DNA from: UBA7985 sp002690455
Lineage (GTDB): Bacteria; Pseudomonadota; Alphaproteobacteria; UBA7985
Assembly: GCA_965662775.1 (NCBI GenBank)
Contig: CBFIIW010000003.1
Location: forward strand, 62,001 to 126,000
Direction of reading: 5' to 3'
Length of the DNA stretch: 64,000 bases
The position numbers were made by a program, and so were the translations under genes. Below the pieces are notes generated by a model. That model was not told where the DNA came from, made no database searches, and saw only the letters and a list, made by a program, of their open reading frames with translations. This document shows, piece after piece, positions 26,126-34,234 of this stretch (positions are counted from its first letter, which is position 1; every line of letters begins with the position of its first letter).

Positions 26126-27022
26126 ATGACAGCGAAACTGATTGACGGTAAGGCCTTTGCGGCCAGGTTGCGCGAACGCGTCAAGGGCGCTGCTGATGCT
26201 ATTATGGTCGGTCATGGGGTCAAACCCGGCCTCGCCGTGGTCATTGTCGGCGAAAATCCCGCCAGCCAGGTTTACGTCCGGAACAAAGTCAAGCAGACCG
26301 CCGAGGCTGGGATGGAGTCGATTCATCACGAGCTGCCTGCCACCACGGAGCAGGGTAAGCTAGAAAGCCTGATCGACACCCTTAATGCCGACCCAAAGAT
26401 CCACGGCATTCTGGTGCAGTTGCCGCTACCCGGACACATCGACAGTGACGCGGTACTTGCCCGAATCGTTCCGGAGAAAGACGTCGACGGCTTTCACGAG
26501 GTTAATGTGGGTCGACTGTCGATCGGTGCGACTGGTAACGCAAGACCGATCGTACCCTGCACGCCGTGGGGCTCGCTGATGCTAATCAAGGATGCCCTTG
26601 GCGACATTTCCGGCGCGAACGCCGTTGTTGTTGGCCGGTCCAACATTGTCGGTAAGCCAATGGCGCAGCTACTGCTTGGCGCCAACGCGACTGTTACCAT
26701 CGCGCATTCGCGAACCCGCGATTTGCCTGCGCTCTGCCAGACCGCTGACATTCTCGTCGCGGCGGTGGGTCGGCCGGAAATGGTTCGCGGTGATTGGGTG
26801 CGTGATGGCGCCTGTGTTATCGATGTTGGCATCAACCGCATCCCGAAAGACGATGGCAAGACCCGTCTTGTCGGGGATGTTGCCTTCGACGAATGTCTCG
26901 GACACGCTGGTTCGATCACCCCGGTGCCTGGAGGTGTCGGGCCCATGACCATTGCCTGCCTTCTTGCCAACACCCTCACAGCCGCGCACCGTTCGCTGGG
27001 GCTGGATGACCCCGAGGTCTGA
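26126..27022 (+). CDS. folD: Methylenetetrahydrofolate dehydrogenase/cyclohydrolase
   Basis: FolD interconverts 5,10-methylene-, methenyl- and 10-formyl-tetrahydrofolate with NADP. The 298-residue protein shows the family signatures VYVRNKVKQTAEAG (catalytic Lys in YVRNK, about residues 51-64), GILVQLPLPGH, and the Rossmann GRSNIVGKPMA (about 170-180), ending with PVPGGVGPMT. The ATG at 26126 has AGGAG upstream; the longer in-frame start at 26009 adds unconserved sequence. It supplies one-carbon units that a dimethylglycine-dehydrogenase-like enzyme at 47.3 kb could also feed. Confidence 0.96.
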   Translation: MTAKLIDGKAFAARLRERVKGAADAIMVGHGVKPGLAVVIVGENPASQVYVRNKVKQTAEAGMESIHHELPATTEQGKLESLIDTLNADPKIHGILVQLPLPGHIDSDAVLARIVPEKDVDGFHEVNVGRLSIGATGNARPIVPCTPWGSLMLIKDALGDISGANAVVVGRSNIVGKPMAQLLLGANATVTIAHSRTRDLPALCQTADILVAAVGRPEMVRGDWVRDGACVIDVGINRIPKDDGKTRLVGDVAFDECLGHAGSITPVPGGVGPMTIACLLANTLTAAHRSLGLDDPEV

Positions 27023-27162
27023 TCCCACGAGGCAGCGCGCGCGCTGACCATCGATATCACTCAGGTGTGAGCCGCCGTTGTCAGCCGTGTTTCGCCTTTC
27101 AGCGCCGATGCGCTATGTTAAGCGGTAGTGAAGGCCCAAGACGAGACAGGGGAAAATGGCCC

Positions 27163-28134
27163 ATGACGCCCATCATTCGGCCCGATTGGTGGCTGCCGGA
27201 AAGCGCAGCAACCGATGAGAGCATCTACCGCAACCGCCGCCAGATTTTGAAGGTGCTTGGCATCGGATCCGTCGGTGCCGGACTGGCGTTGAGCGGTGGC
27301 CTGCCTGCGGCGGCGGATACCAGCGACCTGTACCCGGTTGATCGCAACCCCAATTATGCCGCGACGTTAAAGGGGCGCCCCATGACCAGCTATGAGCTGG
27401 CGACAACCTACAACAACTACTACGAATTCGGGACATCCAAGAAGGTTTCGGCCAATGCGCAGAAGCTGACGACCGAGCCTTGGCCGATCGAGATCGGTGG
27501 CCTGGTGAACAATCCGATGACACTGGATTTCGATGACCTCGTGCGCATGATGCCGCTCGAAGAGCGCGTTTACCGCCTTCGCTGTGTCGAAGCGTGGTCA
27601 ATGGTCGTGCCCTGGTCCGGGTTCGCATTGCGAGAGTTGGTGAAGCTGGCCGATCCAACGTCAGACGCAAAATATGTGCGCTTCACATCCTTTCTGCGAC
27701 CCGAGGAAGCGCGACAGCAGTACCGCAGCCGGTGGCCCTTCCCCTATGTCGAAGGGCTGGAGCTGGCCGAGGCGACCAACGATCTTGCCTTCATGGTAAC
27801 CGGCCTCTATGGCGAGCCTCTCCCTAAGCAAAATGGCGCACCGTTGCGCCTGACGGTGCCATGGAAGTACGGGTTTAAACACAACAAGGGCATTACCCGG
27901 ATCGACTTCGTGTCGGAGATGCCAACAACGTTCTGGATGACGGCTGGGCCAGCAGAATACGGCTTCTTCGCCAATGTTCACCCGGAGGTGCCTCATCGTC
28001 GTTGGTCACAGCAGACCGAAAAGGATCTGGGCCGGAACGGTCAACGCATGAATACCCTGCTTTACAACGGCTATGCTGAGCAGGTGGCGTCCCTCTACAC
28101 CGGTCGCGACAGCGGCCGGGACGTCTTTTACTGA
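27163..28134 (+). CDS. msrP: Periplasmic methionine-sulfoxide reductase, molybdenum subunit
   Basis: MsrP (YedY) is a molybdopterin enzyme that repairs oxidised methionines in periplasmic proteins. The 323-residue precursor has a twin-arginine signal (NRRQILKVLG, residues 24-33) and the Mo-ligand cysteine at 141 (YRLRCVEAWSMVVPWSG). The C-terminal WKYGFKHNKGITRI stretch is family-typical. ATG at 27163 is 6 bases after a GGGGAAAA site. The next gene, 13 bases downstream, is a small two-helix membrane protein and not the usual six-helix heme partner MsrQ. Confidence 0.94.
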   Translation: MTPIIRPDWWLPESAATDESIYRNRRQILKVLGIGSVGAGLALSGGLPAAADTSDLYPVDRNPNYAATLKGRPMTSYELATTYNNYYEFGTSKKVSANAQKLTTEPWPIEIGGLVNNPMTLDFDDLVRMMPLEERVYRLRCVEAWSMVVPWSGFALRELVKLADPTSDAKYVRFTSFLRPEEARQQYRSRWPFPYVEGLELAEATNDLAFMVTGLYGEPLPKQNGAPLRLTVPWKYGFKHNKGITRIDFVSEMPTTFWMTAGPAEYGFFANVHPEVPHRRWSQQTEKDLGRNGQRMNTLLYNGYAEQVASLYTGRDSGRDVFY

Positions 28135-28147
28135 CCGGAGACACAGC

Positions 28148-28576
28148 ATGTCGCCTGAGGCCGGAGCTACCGACCCTAAGCCCAAAACCGGGTCTACTTT
28201 GGCGGCTGAGAAAGTGCTGGCGCCTTCCCTTCTGGGCCGAGTGATGACCGCACTGGCGCTGGGCGTACAAGGCCTCGGGCTTTTAGGCCTGGCGCTGGCC
28301 GTTATCGCCTTTCTTATTGGCATCGTGGTGCTCGGCCCCGCACAAATTTTCGCTGCGACTGTTGATGAAATCTGGTTCTACACCAATCCCTACAGCCTTG
28401 ATCTGTTTCAGGTGTTCATCGAGCGAAAACTGTTCTTCTGGCTGCCCAACCCGACCGATCCTTGGTTCAACGTGATTCGCCCGTTGCTGTTCCTGCGACC
28501 GGTGACCATTGGACTGGCGGCGGTGATCTTGTTCGCGGTGGGGCGTATACTGCGACGGATGAGTCGCAGGCTCTGA
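28148..28576 (+). CDS. Small two-helix membrane protein, unknown, coupled to msrP
   Basis: I do not recognise a family. The 142-residue protein has a Pro/Lys-rich N-terminal tail, a long hydrophobic segment (about residues 35-64, LALGVQGLGLLGLALAVIAF), an amphipathic middle with several aromatics (ATVDEIWFYTNPYSLDLFQV) and a second hydrophobic helix near the C-terminus ending in RRMSRRL, consistent with the positive-inside rule. The ATG at 28148 has CGGAG upstream and lies 13 bases after msrP, so it is co-transcribed. It lacks the paired histidines of MsrQ. Confidence 0.7.
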   Translation: MSPEAGATDPKPKTGSTLAAEKVLAPSLLGRVMTALALGVQGLGLLGLALAVIAFLIGIVVLGPAQIFAATVDEIWFYTNPYSLDLFQVFIERKLFFWLPNPTDPWFNVIRPLLFLRPVTIGLAAVILFAVGRILRRMSRRL

Positions 28577-28687
28577 AAGGGGCGGCGGTGCTTAGCCCAT
28601 CTGGATCGTTCTGAAAGCACTGGCTTCGCCGCGCGGGCGAGTGCTAAACCCGCAGGCGTCCACTCAGTCTGCTGGAGCACCACGGCG

Positions 28688-30139
28688 ATGATTATCAAGC
28701 ACACCTATGTCGGCGGCACGTCACGCCCTTCTGGTCTCGAACCCTTTGATAAGGTCTATCCGGCCACCGGCGAGGTTATTGCCAAGATTGAGCCGACCTC
28801 ACTGGAGCAGCTCGACGAGGTTGTTGCGGAGGCGGCCGAGGCGCAAAAGGGCTGGGCAGCGCTCTCCGGGACCGAGCGTGGGCGCATTCTGCTCCGCGCG
28901 GCGAAGATCCTGCAGGACCGGATTGAAGAGCTTTCCCGCGTAGAGGTCATGGACGTCGGCAAAGCACTGGCCGAGGCGGAAACGGGTGATGTTCCGTCTG
29001 GCCCGGATGCTCTGGAGTATTTTGGTGGCATCGCACGCGACATGCCCGGCACCTTCCACACCTACCCTGGCGCGGTCGGCTTCACTCAGCGTGTGCCGCT
29101 GGGCGTTTGTGCGGGCATCGGTGCATGGAACTACCCCACGCAAATCGCGTGCTGGAAAGCCGCTCCAGCGCTGGCAGCCGGTAACGCGTTCATCCACAAG
29201 CCGTCCGAGGAAACCCCGTTGGTGGCCTATGAGGTTGCTGACGCCCTTACGGAAGCCGGTTTGCCAAGTGGCCTGTTCAGCATCGTTCAGGGCGACGCCA
29301 TCATCGGCCGGGCCCTGTGTGAACACTCGGGGATTGCCAAAGTCTCACTCACCGGCGGCGTGGATACGGGCAAGTTGATCGTCAAGCAGTCGGCTGAGAC
29401 ACTGAAAAAGGTGACGCTGGAGCTTGGCGGCAAGTCGCCATTGATCGTGTTTGAGGATGCAAACCTGGATGATGCGGTTGGGGTTGCGCTGTCCGCCAAT
29501 TTTTATACGGCCGGAGAGGTCTGTTCCAACGGTACGCGCGTGTTCGTTCATCGGTCGATCGCGGACAAGTTCCTCGCCGAAGTAGTCCGCCGGACAGCGA
29601 CCATCCGTGTGGGCGACCCCATGGATCGTGACGTACACATGGGGGCGCTGATCTCTGAGACACACATGAACAAGGTTCTGGAGTACATTGAAATCGGTAA
29701 GTCCGAGGGTGCGACCCTATCCGTTGGCGGTAATCGCGTCCGGCCGCAGGGTTTCGAAAATGGCTACTTTGTCGAACCCACAGTGTTCTCTGGCTGTACC
29801 GACAACATGCGCATCGTACGGGAAGAGATTTTTGGGCCGGTTATGTCAGTGCTGGTCTTCGATGATGAAGGCGAAGCGGTGCGCCGCGCGAACGATACCT
29901 TTTTTGGCTTGGGCGCTGGGTTGATGACGACCTCGCTGGCTCGGGCACATCGGGTTGCTGACCAGTTGCAATCTGGCTCGGTGTGGGTGAACACTTACAA
30001 CATCTGTCCCCCAGACCTGCCCTTTGGTGGTTCCAAGCAAAGTGGGTTCGGGCGAGAAAACAGCCGTTTTGCGCTCGAAGGGTATACGGAGGTTCGCTCC
30101 ACCTACATGGACCTTAACCACTTTGACGGTGCCTATTGA
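28688..30139 (+). CDS. betB: Betaine aldehyde dehydrogenase
   Basis: BetB oxidises betaine aldehyde to the osmoprotectant glycine betaine with NAD(P). The 483-residue protein has the ALDH catalytic pair Glu245 (LELGGKSP) and Cys279 (FYTAGEVCSNGTRVFV); the FYTAGEVCSNGTRVFV context is characteristic of BetB. The ATG at 28688 follows GGAG. No choline dehydrogenase (betA) or BetI regulator is in the window, which is unusual because these normally form one cluster. A strong bidirectional hairpin ends the transcript. Confidence 0.94.
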   Translation: MIIKHTYVGGTSRPSGLEPFDKVYPATGEVIAKIEPTSLEQLDEVVAEAAEAQKGWAALSGTERGRILLRAAKILQDRIEELSRVEVMDVGKALAEAETGDVPSGPDALEYFGGIARDMPGTFHTYPGAVGFTQRVPLGVCAGIGAWNYPTQIACWKAAPALAAGNAFIHKPSEETPLVAYEVADALTEAGLPSGLFSIVQGDAIIGRALCEHSGIAKVSLTGGVDTGKLIVKQSAETLKKVTLELGGKSPLIVFEDANLDDAVGVALSANFYTAGEVCSNGTRVFVHRSIADKFLAEVVRRTATIRVGDPMDRDVHMGALISETHMNKVLEYIEIGKSEGATLSVGGNRVRPQGFENGYFVEPTVFSGCTDNMRIVREEIFGPVMSVLVFDDEGEAVRRANDTFFGLGAGLMTTSLARAHRVADQLQSGSVWVNTYNICPPDLPFGGSKQSGFGRENSRFALEGYTEVRSTYMDLNHFDGAY

Positions 30140-30172
30140 CCGGGATCAGCGCGCTTGATCTTCACCCAAAAG

Positions 30173-30204
30173 AAAAAGCCTGCAGCAGGTGCTGCAGGCT
30201 TTTT
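30173..30204. terminator. Bidirectional intrinsic terminator between betB and rpmA
   Basis: A 15-bp perfect inverted repeat (30173-30187 against 30190-30204) is flanked by five A and ends in five T, so it can terminate betB on the plus strand and the L27 gene on the minus strand. Confidence 0.9.
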
Positions 30205-30246
30205 GATGCCTGAACGCTGTCAGACAGAATAGAAAGGCATTTGCAA

Positions 30247-30936
30247 TCAGCCTTTGGACAGTTCAGCTGCAGCCTTTGCCCAGTCGCTCAGCTTGGAGGT
30301 TGCCAGACCAGTCTCGCCGGCCAGCCACTCCCTGTCAGGATCGGAGAAGCCGCTGAGCTGCGCGTACATGTAAACGCCGGCGCTGTTGAGAGCTTCAGCA
30401 GCCTTTGGACCAAGACCCTTGATAGCCTTCAGGTCGTCAGCATCAGCCGGTGCGTTTTTCAGCAAGCCTGCAGGGACGCCGTTAGCCTTTTCCACCTTTG
30501 GCTTCGCTTCTGCCTTTGGCTTGGCTTCTGCCTTCGGCTTAGCTTCTGCCTTTGGCTTGGCTTCCGACTTAGCCGCAGGCTTCTTCGATACAGAAGCCGA
30601 AGCTACTGCAACCGCGGCTGCAGCCTTGGCCGTCGCGGTTGGCGCGCCGATCTTCTTGTTGCTCGAAGCCGGGGTGTTCGGGTTGTCTTCTACGATAGAA
30701 ACGAGCGAACGACCGCGTTGGCCAACGTGGAACTTCACAAAACCATCCGAGAGGGCGAATAGCGTGTGGTCTCGTCCCAGGCCCATATTTGTGCCAGGGT
30801 GAAACTTGGTGCCGCGCTGACGCACGATGATATTGCCAGCGGTGACCGCTTCGCCGCCGAAGCGCTTCACGCCAAGACGTTTGCTTTCTGAGTCGCGACC
30901 GTTGCGCGAACTACCACCTGCTTTCTTATGTGCCAT
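30247..30936 (-). CDS. rpmA: Ribosomal protein L27 with a 145-residue Lys/Ala linker and HhH-like tail
   Basis: Residues 1-83 are a complete bacterial L27 (MAHKKAGGSSRNGRDSESKR, then RGTKFHPGTNMG and GRDHTLFALSDG), the large-subunit protein whose N-terminus reaches the peptidyl-transferase centre. Normal L27 is 85-90 residues; here 145 extra follow. Residues about 84-150 are an Ala/Lys/Pro linker with a KAEAKP repeat. Residues about 166-229 form a helix-hairpin-helix-like domain (DDLKAIKGLGPKAAEALNSA), the type that usually extends L21 in alphaproteobacteria. No rplU is adjacent, although rplU-rpmA are normally neighbours. The frame is uninterrupted and the fusion is genuine in this sequence. 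Confidence 0.93.
   Translation of the reverse strand: MAHKKAGGSSRNGRDSESKRLGVKRFGGEAVTAGNIIVRQRGTKFHPGTNMGLGRDHTLFALSDGFVKFHVGQRGRSLVSIVEDNPNTPASSNKKIGAPTATAKAAAAVAVASASVSKKPAAKSEAKPKAEAKPKAEAKPKAEAKPKVEKANGVPAGLLKNAPADADDLKAIKGLGPKAAEALNSAGVYMYAQLSGFSDPDREWLAGETGLATSKLSDWAKAAAELSKG
30493..30564 (-). repeat. Tandem 18-bp repeat coding KAEAKP in the L27 linker
   Basis: About four tandem 18-bp units encode residues 125-148 of the extended L27 as A-E-A-K-P-K steps. Small base differences between units show that it is not a very recent expansion. Such repeats change copy number readily, so linker length may vary between strains. Confidence 0.85.
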
Positions 30937-31058
30937 ATTCTGGCTCCCTTTGGGGACATCTCAAATCAGACGCCGTGTTTAGAACCTACCCGCTGCTTTG
31001 TCCACCTGCGTCGCATGCATGAAAGCCAGCCCGTGCGGTGCTAGGTCCGACCTCTACC

Positions 31059-32981
31059 TCAGCCCAGATGCACAACATCGGTCTCTGCCAGCGCATAGAC
31101 CGGTGCGCCGGTGTACAGCGTGAGCTGGTCGCCGGTATTGAAGTCCATGAAGATGGCGTATCCGTCAAACCGGGTCGTATAATCCATAGGGTTGAAGCCA
31201 CGAAGAGTGACTGTATCAGTCCCCGATTCGAAATCTCCAATCTCGTCAATCCCGTATCCGGGTGAAAAGACGAAAGTATCGGCCCCGCCGCCCCCATAGA
31301 GGTAGTCACGCCCCGGTCCTGCATCGAGGCGGTTGGGTGCATCGTTTCCGAAGAGACGGTCATTGCCAGATCCGGAGGTCGCGTGTTCGATAACGCTGTC
31401 TAGCGCAATCCCCAGGTTCCCGTAACCGTGGTAACGCGTCAGGTCTGTCAGTTCGAAAATTTCAGAGGTAGCGTCGGAGTAAACAACCTCAAATAAAGCG
31501 CCGCCAGACCAATAGCTCGCCGCATCGGAAACAAGGGCCATTTCAGTCTTGTCCTCGGACAACTCAACCGAAAGATGGCTGTCTCCGCTCAGGATGCTGA
31601 CGCTGTGAAAGGTGACCGGGTTGTCATTCAATTCTTCGACCGTGCGCACCCACTTAGCTTGCGGTGCTTTGCCGACCAGGCTGACTTCCCCGGGTGTGAG
31701 GTCGATGGTGGCATTGGTTATTCCCGTGTGACGGATTTCATCGATCCCACCAGCGTCCCAGATGGTTTCAAACACCTGCGTGTCATCGTCGAAGCGATAG
31801 ACGTTGTCACCAGCCCGCGTAGCCATGTTTGCGCCGTAGAGGTGCTGGAGCGCGGCAATGTCGTAGATCATCATCTGTGACGGAGATTGCCCGCCTTCGC
31901 CAGTGGACCACGCCTGATCCCCACCCATGATGGTATAGTGGTCATCCGCAATCCAGGCTTCCATCTCCCGACCGGAAAACACGTGGTCGAGACCAAGTGC
32001 GTGGCCGATTTCATGGGCCAGAACCGCGTTTCCACCACCCAAGGGGTCCTCGAAATACAGATCGCGCATCGCGACCGGGTCCAGGTGGATATCCCCGCTT
32101 TCTTCGATGGCGCGTGGATTGTCGCCAGCGGGAACGTAGGCCCAGCCTTCGGTCATGCCCGTTGGATCATCCATGAATCCGCCCGGGTCATAGGCGAGAT
32201 TGATGTGCCCGCGGTTGAGGCCATCGGCGGTGTATGTTCCCATGCCCTGATCGGTGACTTCCGTGAGCCTGATGTTAGCGACTTCTTCAATCGAGGCCAT
32301 GATTTCCCGCGTGCGCTGCTGCTCCAGCGCGCCAAACGGGCGGATCCCTGCGAAGCTGCTGGTCGGCATAGGCTCCAGCGCGAAGGAGTAAGTCAGTTCC
32401 ACGGGCTGGTTATAGGTTCCGCTCCCATCCCAGTGCGCCATGGGGGAGACCGGATCATCTTCAGGAAACAGCAGCGCATCGATGTTCGGATTCCCGGTGA
32501 AGTAGGGATTGTCCGGGTCGGGTGGTGGTGTCGGACCCCGGTCCGTCTCGCCGCGTAGCAGGGCGAGGATCGTGCTGCCAAGCGTGAAGGCGCCTACGGT
32601 CCCGATGGCGCCAACGGCGGCCCATTCGACGGGTTCCAGCGCGAAGGGTTGCGCGCGTGTGCTCGCCACCAGCAACGATTGGGTCGGGGTCAGTGCTGTC
32701 TGCCCGGAAAGCGCTGCAGGATCGATACTGCCATCGTTCCGCAGAATTTCCAGCGCGTCCCGAACGGGCGCTGGAACATCTGCTGCAGAGACTAGGGTCT
32801 CACCCTCTGGACCATTGGCGCGGTAGACCTCCGGAGAAAGTTTCTCGTAGCTCACCCCATTGAACAGCAAGGCTTCGACCGGCTGGGCAAAGGCAGCGGC
32901 ACCGCCGGCGACCCCAGCAAGCCGGACCAGGCGAGTACGAAACGGGGCGCGCTTTCTTTGACTTGGGTCGCGAACGTGCAT
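31059..32981 (-). CDS. Serralysin-type (M10) zinc metalloprotease with RTX repeats
   Basis: The 640-residue protein has the metzincin motif HEIGHALGLDH at residues 323-333 and a Met-turn at about 349-354 (YTIMGG). The C-terminal part carries RTX calcium nonapeptides (GSGNDRLFGNDAPN, then GPGRDYLYGGGGADTF) and a serralysin-like end domain, as in proteases exported by type I secretion. Unusually, the N-terminus has a basic then hydrophobic export-like segment (residues about 11-37) and a second Gly/Ala-rich hydrophobic stretch at about 120-142 followed by a Pro-rich spacer. Typical serralysins lack both. No type I exporter is in the window. Confidence 0.88.
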   Translation of the reverse strand: MHVRDPSQRKRAPFRTRLVRLAGVAGGAAAFAQPVEALLFNGVSYEKLSPEVYRANGPEGETLVSAADVPAPVRDALEILRNDGSIDPAALSGQTALTPTQSLLVASTRAQPFALEPVEWAAVGAIGTVGAFTLGSTILALLRGETDRGPTPPPDPDNPYFTGNPNIDALLFPEDDPVSPMAHWDGSGTYNQPVELTYSFALEPMPTSSFAGIRPFGALEQQRTREIMASIEEVANIRLTEVTDQGMGTYTADGLNRGHINLAYDPGGFMDDPTGMTEGWAYVPAGDNPRAIEESGDIHLDPVAMRDLYFEDPLGGGNAVLAHEIGHALGLDHVFSGREMEAWIADDHYTIMGGDQAWSTGEGGQSPSQMMIYDIAALQHLYGANMATRAGDNVYRFDDDTQVFETIWDAGGIDEIRHTGITNATIDLTPGEVSLVGKAPQAKWVRTVEELNDNPVTFHSVSILSGDSHLSVELSEDKTEMALVSDAASYWSGGALFEVVYSDATSEIFELTDLTRYHGYGNLGIALDSVIEHATSGSGNDRLFGNDAPNRLDAGPGRDYLYGGGGADTFVFSPGYGIDEIGDFESGTDTVTLRGFNPMDYTTRFDGYAIFMDFNTGDQLTLYTGAPVYALAETDVVHLG

Positions 32982-33103
32982 CGGCTCTTCCTGTTATGTA
33001 GAAAAACAAATTCAGCAAATTTCTGATAGTTTGAACCAAAGTCATGGCGGAAATGGGTCAGCTTAGGGTGGAAAGCGGTCATAGAGCTCTGATAAACAAC
33101 GGT

Positions 33104-34234
33104 ATGATTCGCGAAGATACCCAAACCAATCTGCCACAATCTCAGCCCGGCGATCAGCCGACGGAGCGGCATGATGACCAGCTAGGCGACCGGCGCCTGT
33201 CCGTCGCGCCGATGATGGATTGGACCGACCGACACTGCCGTGCCTTCCATCGGCAGCTGTCCGGCGAAACGCTGCTCTACACCGAAATGGTGACAACGGG
33301 CGCGCTGCTGCATGGGGACGTGCCTCGGCATTTGGACTTTGATCCCACGGAACACCCTGTTGCGCTGCAGCTTGGCGGATCGGAGCCTGCTGAGATGGCT
33401 GCTGCTGCCCGTCTGGGCGAGCAGTGGGGCTACAATGAGATCAACATGAACGTGGGCTGTCCCTCTGACCGGGTGCAGCGAGGCACGTTTGGTGCCTGTC
33501 TGATGGCTGAACCGGCACTGGTTGCTGCCAATATCGCCGCGATGCGCGATGCTGTCGGCATCCCAGTCACTGTTAAGTGCCGGATCGGGATTGATGATCA
33601 GGACAGTGAGTCTGCGCTCACTGATTTCGTGGGACAGGTTAGCGAGCTGGGCGGCTGTCACCGATTTATCATTCACGCCCGTAAAGCATGGCTGCAGGGG
33701 CTGAGTCCCAAGGAAAACCGCGATATTCCGCCGCTAGATTATAGTCGCGTGGCTCGGCTCAAGCGGGAGTTTCCGCATCTGCACATCGGCATTAATGGCG
33801 GCATTCCAGACCTTGATATTGCGCTGGGTCTTCTAATGAATGGCCCAGAGGGTGCTGAGGGCATGACGGGTTTCGCCCCGCTGGACAGCGTTATGATTGG
33901 CCGTGCCGCCTACCAGAATCCATGGATATTGGCAGAGGCTGACACACGGATCTTCGGCCGAAGGGCTGATTCGGCCTTTGCAAGCCGGGAGGCGGTGATT
34001 GAGGCTTTTCTGCCCTATCTGGAAACCCAGTGCGGACGCGGGGTGCCGCTGCATGCCATGACCCGGCACATTCTCGGTCTGTTCAACGGTCAACCCGGCG
34101 CGCGCCTATGGCGGCGTTATATCTCTGAAAACGCACCCAATCGAGCAGCAGGGCCCGAGGTCGTGCGTCAGGCACTGGCCTTTGTTTCATCTGCTGCAGC
34201 GCGGTCGGGGACCGAGGCCACCAAAGCAGGATAG
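33104..34234 (+). CDS. dusA: tRNA-dihydrouridine synthase A
   Basis: DusA reduces uridines in the tRNA D-loop with FMN and NADPH. The protein (376 residues from ATG 33104) has the signature RLSVAPMMDWTDRHCR, the catalytic-cysteine stretch NMNVGCPSDRVQRGTFGACL and the FMN-phosphate loop MIGRAAYQNPW. An in-frame ATG at 33044 would add 20 residues of unconserved sequence. It is divergent from the serralysin gene. Its 3' end overlaps the convergent MATE gene by 67 bases. Confidence 0.95.
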   Translation: MIREDTQTNLPQSQPGDQPTERHDDQLGDRRLSVAPMMDWTDRHCRAFHRQLSGETLLYTEMVTTGALLHGDVPRHLDFDPTEHPVALQLGGSEPAEMAAAARLGEQWGYNEINMNVGCPSDRVQRGTFGACLMAEPALVAANIAAMRDAVGIPVTVKCRIGIDDQDSESALTDFVGQVSELGGCHRFIIHARKAWLQGLSPKENRDIPPLDYSRVARLKREFPHLHIGINGGIPDLDIALGLLMNGPEGAEGMTGFAPLDSVMIGRAAYQNPWILAEADTRIFGRRADSAFASREAVIEAFLPYLETQCGRGVPLHAMTRHILGLFNGQPGARLWRRYISENAPNRAAGPEVVRQALAFVSSAAARSGTEATKAG

